In this document: piece after piece, positions 50,967-63,067 of the stretch
Position numbering within the stretch: position 1 is the first letter of the stretch
Layout: each line of letters opens with the position of its first letter
Assembly (NCBI RefSeq): GCF_051014445.1
Contig: NW_027488379.1
Location: forward strand, 1,798,001 to 1,862,000
Length of the DNA stretch: 64,000 bases
Direction of reading: 5' to 3'
Source of the DNA: Colletes latitarsis
Taxonomy: Eukaryota; Arthropoda; Insecta; Hymenoptera; Colletidae
Program-made: the position numbers and the translations under genes
The notes under the pieces: generated by a model
Database searches by the model: none
The model's input: the letters and a program-made list of their open reading frames with translations, nothing else
What the model was told of the DNA's origin: nothing

Positions 50967-53900
50967 TATCACGTAGTAATGCGGTACCACGCTGAAACAC
51001 TCAATTAAACCTGGTTTCGATCAATATTTTAGAGGATAACGCAAGCTAGGTCTGGGATAAGTCTGGGATTTGCCCTCATCAGGCTCATACTTTCGCGTTT
51101 TTCACATACTTCTTGAACAGATCCTGGGTTTTTTCTGGTTTGTATCACGTAGTAGTGTGGTACCACACTGAAACAGTCCATTAAACCTGGTTTGGATCAA
51201 TATTTCAGAGGATAACGCATGTTAGGTCTAGGTTAGCCCTGGGATTTTCACTCATCAGACTCATACTTTCGCATTCTTCACATACTTGTTGAACTGATCC
51301 TGGGTTTTTTCTGGTTTGGATCACGTAGTAATGTGGTGCCACACTGAAACAGTCCATTAAACCTGGTTTCGATCAATATTTTAGAGGATAACGCATGTCA
51401 GGTCTAGGTTAGCCCTGGGATTTTCACTCTTCAGACTCATACTTTCGCATTCTTCACATACTTGTTGAACCGATCCTGGGTTTTTTCGGGTTTGGATCAC
51501 GTAGTAGTGTGGTACCACACTGAAACAGTCCATTAAACCTGGTTTGGATCAATATTTTAGAGGATAACGCATGTTAGGTCTAGGTTAGGTCTGGGATTTT
51601 CACCCATCAGACTCATACTTGCGCGTTCTTCACATACTTGTTGAACGGATCCTGGGTTTTTTCTGGTTGGATCACATAGTAATGTGGTACCACACTGAAA
51701 CAGTCGATCAAACCAGGTTTCGATCAATATTTTTGAGGATAACGCATGTTAGGTCTAGGTTAGGCCTGGGATTTTCACTCATCAGACTCATACTTTCGCA
51801 TTCTTCACATACTTGTTGAACGGATCCTGGGTTTTTTCCGGTTTGGGACCCGTAGTAATGTGGGACCACACTGAAACAATAAATTAAACCTGGTCTTGGT
51901 AAATATTTTAGAGGATAACGCATGTTAGGTCTGGGTTAGGTCTAGGACTTGCCCTCATCAGGCTCATACTTTCGCGTTTTTCACATACTTGTTGAACAGA
52001 TCATGGGTTTTTTCTGGTTTGGGTCACGTAGTAGTGTGATACCACACTAAAACAGTCGATTAAACCTGGTTTCGATCAATATTTTAGAGGATAACGCATG
52101 TTAGGTCTTGGTTAGCCCTGGGATTTTCACTCATCAGACTCATACATTCGCATTCTTCACATACTTGTTGAACGGATCCTGGGTTTTTTCTGGTTTGGAT
52201 CACGTAGTAATGTGGTACCACACTGAAACAGTCGAGTAAACCTGGTTTCGATCAAAATTTTAGAGGGTAACGCAAATTAGGTCTGGGATAGGTCTCGGAT
52301 TTGACCTCATCAGACTCATACTTTCACACACTTCACATACTCCTTGAACAGATCCTGGGTTATTTTCTGGGTTGGATCACATAGTAATGTGGTACCACAC
52401 TGAAACAGTCGATTAAACCAGGTTGCGATCAATATTTTAGAGGATAACGCATGCTAGGTCTAGGTTAGGCCTGGGATTTTCACTCATCAGACTCATACTT
52501 TCGCATTCTTCACATACTTGTTGAACGGAGCCTGGGTTTTTTCTGGTTTGGAACACGTAGTAATGTGGGACCACACTGAAACAGTCAATAAAACCTGGTT
52601 TCGATCAATATTTTAGAGAATAATTCATATTAGGTCTAGGTTAGGTCTGGGATTTGCTCTCATCAGGCTCATACTTTCGCATTCTTCACATACTTGTTGA
52701 ACGGATCCTGGGTTTTTTCCGGTTTGGGACCCGTAGTAATGTGGGACCACACTGAAACAATAAATTAAACCTGGTCTTGGTAAATATTTTAGAGGATAAC
52801 GCATGTTAGGTCTGGGTTAGGTCTAGGACTTGCCCTCATCAGACTCATACTTTCGCATTCTTCACATACTTGTTGAACGGAGCCTGGGTTTTTTCTGGTT
52901 TGGAACACGTAGTAATGTGGGACCACACTGAAACAGTCAATAAAACCTGGTTTCGATCAATATTTTAGAGAATAATTCATGTTAGGTCTAGGTTAGGTCT
53001 GGGATTTGCTCTCATCAGGCTCATTCTTTCGCATATTTCTCATACTTGATGGCTAGATCCTGGGCTTTTTCTGGATTGCATCACGTACTAATGAAGTACA
53101 ACACTGAAACAGTCAATTAAACCTGGTTTCCGTCAATATCTTAGAGGACAACGCAAGCTAGGTCTGGGATAAGTCTGGGATTTGCCCTCATCAGGCTCAT
53201 ACTTTCGCGTTTTTCACATACTTCTTGAACAGATCCTGGGTTTTTTCTGGTTTGTATCACGTAGTAGTGTGGTACCACACTGAAACAGTCCATTAAACCT
53301 GGTTTGGATCAATATTTCAGAGGATAACGCATGTTAGGTCTAGGTTAGCCCTGGGATTTTCACTCATCAGACTCATACTTTCGCATTCTTCACATACTTG
53401 TTGAACTGATCCTGGGTTTTTTCTGGTTTGGATCACGTAGTAATGTGGTGCCACACTGAAACAGTCCATTAAACCTGGTTTCGATCAATATTTTAGAGGA
53501 TAACGCATGTCAGGTCTAGGTTAGCCCTGGGATTTTCACTCTTCAGACTCATACTTTCGCATTCTTCACATACTTGTTGAACCGATCCTGGGTTTTTTCG
53601 GGTTTGGATCACGTAGTAGTGTGGTACCACACTGAAACAGTCCATTAAACCTGGTTTGGATCAATATTTTAGAGGATAACGCATGTTAGGTCTAGGTTAG
53701 GTCTGGGATTTTCACCCATCAGACTCATACTTTCGCGTTCTTCACATACTTGTTGAACGGATCCTGGGTTTTTTCTGGTTTGGATCACGTAGTAATGTGG
53801 GACCACACTGAAACAGTCAATTAAACCTGATTTCGATCAATATTTTAGAGAATAATTCATGTTAGGTCTAGGTTTGGCCTGGGATTTGCTCTCATCAGGC

Positions 53901-56175
53901 TCATTCTTTCGCATATTTCTCATACTTGATGGCTAGATCCTGGGCTCTTTCTGGATTGCATCACGTAATAATGAAGTACAACACTGAAACTGTCAATTAA
54001 ACCTGGTTTCCATCAATACCTTAGAGGACAACGCAAGTTAGGTCTGGGATATGTCTGGGATTTGCCCTCAACAGGCTCATACTTTCGCGTTTTTCACATA
54101 CTTGTTGAACAGATCCTGGGTTTTTTCTGGTTTGGGTCACGTAGTAGTGTGGTACCACACTGAAACAGTCCATTAAACCTGGTTTGGATCAATATTTTAG
54201 AGGATAACGCATGTTAGGTCTAGGTTAGGTCTGGGATTTTCACTCATCAGACTCATACATTCGCATTCTTCACATACTTGTTGAACGGATCCTGGGTTTT
54301 TTCTGGTTTGGATCACGTAGTAATGTGGTACCACACTGAAACAGTCCATTAAACCTGGTTTGGATCAATATTTTAGAGGATAACGCATGTTAGGTCTAGG
54401 TTAGGCCTGGGATTTTCACTCATCAGACTCATACTTTCGCATTCTTCACATACTTGTTGAACGGAGCCTGGGTTTTTTCTGGTTTGGATCACGTAGTAAT
54501 GTGGGACCACACTGAAACAGTCAATAAAACCTGGTTTCGATCAATATTTTAGAGAATAATTCATGTTAGGTCTAGGTTAGGTCTGGGATTTGCTCTCATC
54601 AGGCTCATACTTTCGCATTCTTCACATACTTGTTGAACGGATCCTGGGTTTTTTCCGGTTTGGGACCCGTAGTAATGTGGGACCACACTGAAACAATAAA
54701 TTAAACCTGGTCTTTGTAAATATTTTAGAGGATAACGCATGTTAGGTCTGGGTTAGGTCTAGGATTTGCCCTCATCAGGCTCATACTTTCGCGTTTTTCA
54801 CATACTTGTTGAACAGATCATGGGTTTTTTCTGGTTTGGGTCACGTAGTAGTGTGATACCACACTGAAACAGTCCATTAAACCTGGTTTGGATCAATATT
54901 TTAGAGGATAACGCATGTTAGGTCTAGGTTAGGTCTGGGATTTTCACTCATCAGACTCATACATTCGCATTCTTCACATACTTGTTGAACGGATCCTGGG
55001 TTTTTTCTGGTTTGGATCACGTAGTAGTGTGGTACCACACTGAAACAGTCCATTAAACCTGGTTTGGATCAATATTTTAGAGGATAACGCATCTTAGGTC
55101 TAGGTTAGGTCTGGGATTTTCACCCATCAGACTCATACTTTCGCGTTCTTCACATACTTGTTGAACGGATCCCGGGTTTTTTCTGGTTTGGATCACGTAG
55201 TAATGTGGGACCACACTGAAACAGTCAATTAAACCTGATTTCGATCAATATTTTAGAGAATAATTCATGTTAGGTCTAGGTTAGGTCTGGGATTTGCTCT
55301 CATCAGGCTTATTCTTTCGCATATTTCTCATACTTGATGGCTAGATCCTGGGCTCTTTCTGGATTGCATCACGTAGTAATGAAGTACAACACTGAATCAG
55401 TCAATTAAACCTGGTTTCCATCAATACCTTAGAGGACAACGCAAGTTAGGTCTGGGATATGTCTGGGATTTGCCCTCATCAGGCTCATACTTTCGCGTTT
55501 TTCACATACTTGTTGAACAGATCCTGGGTTTTTTCTGGTTTGGATCACGTAGTAGTGTGGTACCACACTGAAACAGTCCATTAAACCTGGTTTGGATCAA
55601 TATTTTAGAGGATAACGCATGTTAGGTCTAGGTTAGGTCTGGGATTTTCACTCATCAGACTCACACATTCGCATTCTTCACATACTTGTTGAACGGATCC
55701 TGGGTTTTTTCTGGTCTGGATCACGTAGTAATGTGGTACCACACTGAAACAGTCGAATAAACCTGGTTTCGATCAAAATTTTATAGGATAACGCAAGTTA
55801 GGTCTGGGATAGGTCTGGGATTTGACCTCATCAGACTCATACTTTCACACACTTCACATACTCCTTGAACAGATCCTGGATTATTTTCTGGGTTGGATCA
55901 CATAGTAATGTGGTACCACACTGAAACAGTCGATCAAACCAGGTTTCGATCAATATTTTTGAGGATAACGCATGTTAGGTCTAGGTTAGGCCTGGGATTA
56001 TCACTCATCAGACTCATACTTTCGCATTCTTCACATACTTGTTGAACGGATCCTGGGTTTTTTCCGGTTTGGGACCCGTAGTAATGTGGGACCACACTGA
56101 AACAATAAATTAAACCTGGTCTTGGTAAATATTTTAGAGGATAACGCATGTTAGGTCTGGGTTAGGTCTAGGACT
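50967..56175 (+). repeat. Mosaic linking segment X copies 2 and 3
   Basis: About 51040-51360 follows 45930-46250. 51666-52143 matches 55892-56369 (offset 4226, 24 monomers). 51914-52826 matches 44520-45432. 52960-54867 matches 41340-43247 (offset 11620). TTTGGGACCCGTAGTAATG recurs at about 51844, 52724, 54660 and 56070. A 175-bp monomer lies at 51495-51669, where CTGGTTGGATCAC lacks one base of the usual CTGGTTTGG or CTGGGTTGG, close to one of the block edges. Confidence 0.85.
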
Positions 56176-59100
56176 TGCCCTCATCAGGCTCATACTTTCG
56201 CGTTTTTCACATACTTGTTGAACAGATCATGGGTTTTTTCTGGTTTGGGTCACGTAGTAGTGTGATACCACACTAAAACAGTCGATTAAACCTGGTTTCG
56301 ATCAATATTTTAGAGGATAACGCATGTTAGGTCTTGGTTAGCCCTGGGATTTTCACTCATCAGACTCATACTTTCGCATTCTTCACATACTTTTTGAACT
56401 GATCCTGGGTTTTATCTGGTTTGGATCACGTAGTAATGTGGTGCCACACGGAAACAGGCGATTAAACCTGGTTTCGATCAATATTTTAGAGGATAACGCA
56501 TGTTAGGTCTAGGTTAGCCCTGGGATTTTCACTCTTCAGACTCATACTTTCGCATTCTTCACATACTTCTTGAACAGATCCTGGGTTTTTTCTGGTTTGG
56601 ATCACGTAGTAGTGTGGTACCACACTGAAACAGTCCATTAAACCTGGTTTGGATCAATATTTTAGAGGATAACGCATGTTAGGTCTAGGTTAGCCCTGGG
56701 ATTTTCACTCTTCAGACTCATACTTTCGCATTCTTCACATACTTCTTGAACAGATCCCGGGTTTTTTCTGGTTTGGATCACGTAGTAGTGTGGTACCACA
56801 CTGAAACAGTCCATTAAACCTGGTTTGGATCAATATTTTAGAGGATAACGCATGTTAGGTCTAGGTTAGGTCTGGGATTTTCACTCATCAGACTCATACA
56901 TTCGCATTCTTCTCATACTTGTTGAACGGATCCTGGGTTTTTTCTGGTTTGGATCACGTAGTAATGTGGTACCACACTGAAACAGTCGAGTAAACCTGGT
57001 TCCGATCAAAATTTTAGAGGATAACGCAAGTTAGGTCTGGGATAGGTTTGGGATTTCACCTCATCTGACTCATACTTTCACACACTTCACATACTCCTTG
57101 AACAGATCCTGGGTTATTTTCCGGGTTGGATCACATAGTAATGTGGTACCACACTGAAACAGTCGATTAAACCAGGTTTCGATCAATATTTTAGAGGATA
57201 ACGCATGTTAGGTCTAGGTTAGGCCTGGGATTTTCACTCATCAGACTCATACTTTCGCATTCTTCACATACTTGTTGAACGGAGCCTGGGTTTTTTCTGG
57301 TTTGGATCACGTAGTAATGTGGAACCACACTGAAACAGTCAATAAAACCTGGTTTCGATCAATATTTTAGAGAATAATTCATGTTAGGTCTATGTTAGGT
57401 CTGCGATTTGCCCTCATCAGGCTCTTACTTTCGCATATTTCTCATACTTCATGGCTAGATCCTGGGCTATTTCTGGATTGGATAACGTAGTAAAGTGGTA
57501 CCACAGTGAAACATTCAAAGAAACCTTGTCTGGATAAATATTTTAGAGGATAACGCATCTTAGGTCTGGGTTAGGTCTAAGATTTGCCCTCATCAGGCTC
57601 ACAGTTTCGCGTTTTTCACATACTTGTTGAACAGATCCTGGGTTTTGTCTTGTTCGGATCACGAAGTAGTGTGGTACCACACTGAAACAGTCCATTAAAG
57701 CTGGTTTCGCTCAATATTTTAGAGGATAACGCATGTTAGGTCTAGGTTAGGTCTGGGACTTGCCCTCATCAGGCTCATACTTTCGCAGTTTTAACATGCA
57801 TGTTGACCTGATCGAGGGTTTTTTCTGCTTTGGATCACGTAGTAAAGTGGTACCACACTAAAACAGTCAATTAAACCTCGTTTCGATCAATATTTTAGAG
57901 GACAACGCAAGTTAGGTCTAGCTAAGGCCTGAGATTTTCACTGATCAGACTCATACTTTCGCATTCTTCACATACTTGTTGATCGGATCCTGGGTTTTTT
58001 CTGGTTTGGATCACGTAGTAATGTGGTACCACACTGAAACAGTCAATTAAACCTGGTTTCGATCAATATTTGTGAGAATAATTCATATTAGGTCTAGGTT
58101 AGGTCTGGGATTTGCTCTCATCAGGCTCATTCCTTCGCATATTTCTCATACTTGATGGCTAGATCCTGGGCTTTTTCTGGATTGCATCACGTAGTAATGA
58201 AGTACAACACCGAAACAGTCAATTAAACCTGGTTTCCATCAATATCTTAGAGGACAACGCAAGTTAGGTCTGGGATATGTCTTGGATTTGCCCTCATCAG
58301 GCTCATACTTTCGTGTTGTTCACATACTTGTTTAACAGATCCTGGGTTTTTTCTGGTTTGGGTCACGTAGTAGTGTGGTGCCACACTGAAACAGTCGATT
58401 AAACCAGGTTTCGATCAATATTTTTGGGGATAACGCATGTTAGGACTAGGTTAGGCCTGGGATTTTCACACATCAGACACATACTTTCGCATTCTTCACA
58501 TACTTGTTGAACGGATCCTGGGTTTTTTCTGGTTTGGATCACGTAGTAATGTGGGTCCACACTGAAACAGTCAATTAAACCTGGTTTCGATCAATACTTT
58601 AGAGAATAATTCATGTTAGGTCTAGGCTAGGTCTGGGATTTGCTCTCATCAGGCCCATTCTTTCGCATATTTCTCATACTTGATGGCTAGATCCTGGGCT
58701 TTTTCTGGTTTGGGTCACGTAGTAATGTGGTACCACACTGAAACAGTCGATTAAACCAGGTTTCGATCAATAATTTTGAGGATAACGCATGTTAGGTCTA
58801 GGTTAGGCCTGGGATTTTCACTCATCAGACTCATACTTTCGCATTCTTCACATACTAGTTGAACGGATCCTGGGTTTTTTCTGGTTTGGATCACGTAGTA
58901 ATGTGGGGCCACACTGAAACAATCAATTAAACCTGGTCATGATAAATATTTTAGAGGATAACGCATGTTAGGTCTAGGTTAGGCCTGGTATTTGCCCACA
59001 TCAGGGTCATACTTTCGCAGTTTTAACATGCATGTTGACCTGATCGAGGGTTTTTTCTGCTTTGGATCACGTAGTAAAGTGGTACCACAACTAAAACAGT

Positions 59101-62100
59101 CAATTAAACCTGGTTTCAATCACTATTTTAGAGGATAACGCAAGTTAGGTCTGGGATAGGTCTGGGATTAGCCCTCATCAGACTCATACTTTCGCACACT
59201 TCACATACTCGTTGACAAGATCCTGGGTTTTTTTCTGGTTTGGATCACGTAGTAATGTGGTACCACACTGAAACAGTCGATTAAGCCTGGTTTCGTTTAA
59301 TATTTTTGAGGATAACGCATGTTAGGTCTGGGATAGGTCTGGGATTTGCCCTCATCAGGCTCATACTTTCGCAGTTTTAACACGCATGTTGACCTGATCG
59401 AGGGTTTTTTCTGCTTTGGATCACGTAGTAAAGTGGTACCACACTAAAACAGTCAATTAAACCTGGTTTCGATCAATATTTTAGAGGAAAACGAAAGTTA
59501 TGTCTAGTTTAGGTCTGGGATTTGCCCTCATCAGACTCATACTTTCGCTTACTTCACATACTTGTTGAACAGATCCTGGGTTTTTTTCTGGTTTGGATCA
59601 CGTAGTAATGTGGTACCACACTGAAACAGTCGAGTAAACCTGGTTTCGATCAATATTTTTGAGGATAACGCATGTTAGGTCTAGGTTAGGCCGAGGATTT
59701 TCACTCATCAGGCTCATACTTTCGCATTCTTCACATACTCGATGGCTAGATCCTGGGCTTTTTCTGGATTGGATCACGTAGTAATGTGTTACCACACTGA
59801 AACAGTCAATTAAACCTGGTTTCGCTCAATATTTTAGAAGATAACGCATGTTAGGGCTAGGTTAGGCCTGGGATTTGCCCTCATCAGACTCATACTTTCG
59901 CATGCTTCACATACTTGTTGAACGGATCCTGGGTTTTTACTGGTTTGGATCATGTAGTAATGTGGTACCGCACTGAAACAGTCAATTGAACCTGGTTTCG
60001 ATCAATATTTTAGAGAATAATTCACGTTAGGTCAAGGTTAGGTCTGGGATTTCCTCTCATCAGGCTCTTTCTTTCGCATATTTCTCATACTTGATGGCTA
60101 GATCCTGGGCTTTTTCTGGATTGGATCACGTAGTAATGTGTTACCACACTGAAACAGTCAATTAAACCTGGTTTCGCTCAATATCTTAGAAGATAACGCA
60201 TGTTAGGTCTAGGTTAGGCCTGGGATTTGCCCTCGTCAGGGTCATACTTTCGCAGTTTTAACATACATTTTGGCCTGATCGAGGGTTTTTTCTGCTTTGG
60301 ATTACGTAGTAAAGTGGTACCACACTGAAGCAGTCCATTAAACCTGGTTTGGATCAATATTTTAGAGGATAACGCATGTTAGGTTTGGGTTAGGTCTAGG
60401 ATTTGCCCTCATCAGGCTCATAGTTTCGCATATTTCTCATACTTCATGGCTAGATCCTGGGCTGTTTCTGGATTGTATCACGTAGTAATGTGGTACCACG
60501 CTGAAACAGTCACTTAATCCTGGTTTCGATCAATATTTTAGAGGATAACGCAAGTTAGGTCTGGGATAGGTCTGGGATTCGCCCTCATCAGGCTCATACT
60601 TCCGCGTTTTTCACATACTTGTTGAACTGATCCTGGGCTATTTCTGGATTGGGTCACATAGTAATGTGGTACCACACTGAAACAGTCGATCAAACCAGGT
60701 TTCGATCAATATTTTTGAGGATAACGCATGTTAGGTCTAGGTTAGGCCTGGGATTTTCACTCATCAGACTCATACTTTCGCATTCTTCACATACTTGTTG
60801 AACGGATCCTGGGTTTTTTCTGGTTTGGATCACGTAGTAATGTGGGACCACACTGAAACAATCAATTAAACCTGGTCTTGATAAATATTTTAGAGGATAA
60901 CGCATGTTAGGTCTGGGCTAGGTCTAGGATTTGCCCTCGTCAGGCTCATACTTTCACATATTTCTCATACTTCATGGCTAGATCCGGGGCTATTTCTGGA
61001 TTGGATCACGTAGTAATGTGGTACCACACTGAAACAGTCGATTAAAGCAGGTTTCGATCAATATTTTTGAGGATAACGCATGTTAGGTCTAGGTTAGGCC
61101 TGGGATTTGCCCTCATCAGGCTCATACTTTCGCGTTTTTCACATACTTGTTGAACAGAACCCGGGTTTTTTCTGGTTTGGCTCACGTAGTAATGTGGTAC
61201 CACACTGAAACAGTCCATTTAACCTGGTTTGGATCAATATTTTAGAGCATAACGCATGTTAGGTCTAGGTTAGGCCTGATATTTTCACACATCAGGCTCA
61301 TTCTTTCGCATATTTCTCATACTTGATGGCTAGATCCTGGAGTTTTTCTGGATTGCATCACGTAGTAATGTGGTACCACACTGAAACAGTCAATTAAACC
61401 TGGTCTTGATAAATATTTTAGAGAATAATTCATGTTAGGTCTAGGTTAGGTCTGGGACTTGCTCTCATCAGGCTCATTCTTTCGCATATTTCTCATACTT
61501 GATGGCTAGATCCTGGAGTTTTTCTGGATTGCATCACGTAGTAATGTGGTACCACACTGAAACAGTCAATTAAACCTGGTTTCCATCAATATTTTAGAGG
61601 ACAACGCATGTTAGGTCTGGGATAGGCCTGGGATTTGCCCTCATCAGGATCATACTTTCGCAGTTTTAACATACATGTTGACCTGATCGAGCGTTTTTTC
61701 TGCTTTGCATCACGTAGTAAAGTGGTACCACACTGAAGCAGTCCATTAAACCTGGTTTGGATCAATATTTTAGAGGATAACGCATGTTAGGTTTGGGTTA
61801 GGTCTAGGATTTGCCCTCATCAGGCTCATACTTTCGCATATTTCTCATACTTCATGGCTAGATCCTGGGCTGTTTCTGGATTGTATCACGTAGTAATGCG
61901 GTACCACGCTGAAACACTCAATTAAACCTGGTCTCGATCAATATTTTAGAGGATAACGCATGTTAGGTCTGGGTTAGGTCTGGGATTCGCCCTCATCAGG
62001 CTCATACTTTCGCATTTTTCACGTACTTGTTGAACTGATCCTGGGTTTTTTCTGGTTTGTGTCACGTAGTAATGTGGTACCACACTGAAACAGTCGATTA

Positions 62101-63067
62101 AACCAGGTTTCGATCAATATTTTTGAGGATAACGCATGTTAGGTCTAGGTTAGGCCTGGGATTTTCACTCATCAGACTCATACTTTCGCATTCTTCACAT
62201 ACTTGTTGAACGGATCCTGGGTTTTTTCTGGTTTGGATCACGTAGTAATGTGGGGCCACACTGAAACAATCAATTAAACCTGGTCTTGATAAATATTTTA
62301 GAGGATAACGCATGTTAGGTCTGGGTTAGGTCTAGGATTTGCCCTCGTCAGGCTCATACTTTCACATATTTCTCATGCTTCATGGCTAGATCCGGGGCTA
62401 TTTCTGGATTGGATCACGTAGTAATGTGGCACCACACTGAAACAGTCGATTAAAGCAGGTTTCGATCAATATTTTTGAGGATAACGCATGTTAGGTCTAG
62501 GTTAGGCCTGGGATTTGCCCTCATCAGGCTCATACTTTCGCGTTTTTCACATACTTGTTGAACAGAACCCGGGTTTTTTCTGGTTTGGCTCACGTAGTAA
62601 TGTGGTACCACACTGAAACAGTCCATTTAACCTGGTTTGGATCAATATTTTAGAGGATAACGCATGTTAGGTCTAGGTTAGGCCTGATATTTTCACACAT
62701 CAGGCTCATTCTTTCGCATATTTCTCATACTTGATGGCTAGATCCTGGAGTTTTTCTGGATTGCATCACGTAGTAATGTGGTACCACACTGAAACAGTCA
62801 ATTAAACCTGGTCTTGATAAATATTTTAGAGAATAATTCATGTTAGGTCTAGGTTAGGTCTGGGACTTGCTCTCATCAGGCTCATTCTTTCGCATATTTC
62901 TCATACTTGATGGCTAGATCCTGGAGTTTTCCTGGATTGCATCACGTAGTAATGTGGTACCACACTGAAACAGTCAATTAAACCTGGTTTCCATCAATAT
63001 TTTAGAGGACAACGCATGTTAGGTCTGGGATAGGCCTGGGATTTGCCCTCATCAGGATCATACTTTC
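56176..63067 (+). repeat. Large duplicated segment X, copy 3 (longest)
   Basis: Matches copy 1 (29941-36304) with three extra monomers: two at about 58555-58905 and one at about 61395-61570. It shares the last with copy 2. The retained two-monomer stretch at 58555-58905 contains TTTTCTGGTTTGGGTCACG and CATACTAGTTGAACGG and has no counterpart in copies 1 or 2. After 63067 CGCATATTTCTCATACTTC replaces CGCAGTTTTAACATACATG and the order no longer follows copy 1. Confidence 0.9.

Noticed and set aside
51619..51819. Plus-strand open frame over the 175-bp monomer
   Set aside because: It exists because one base is missing in this unit, which joins two stop-poor stretches. It is satellite sequence throughout.
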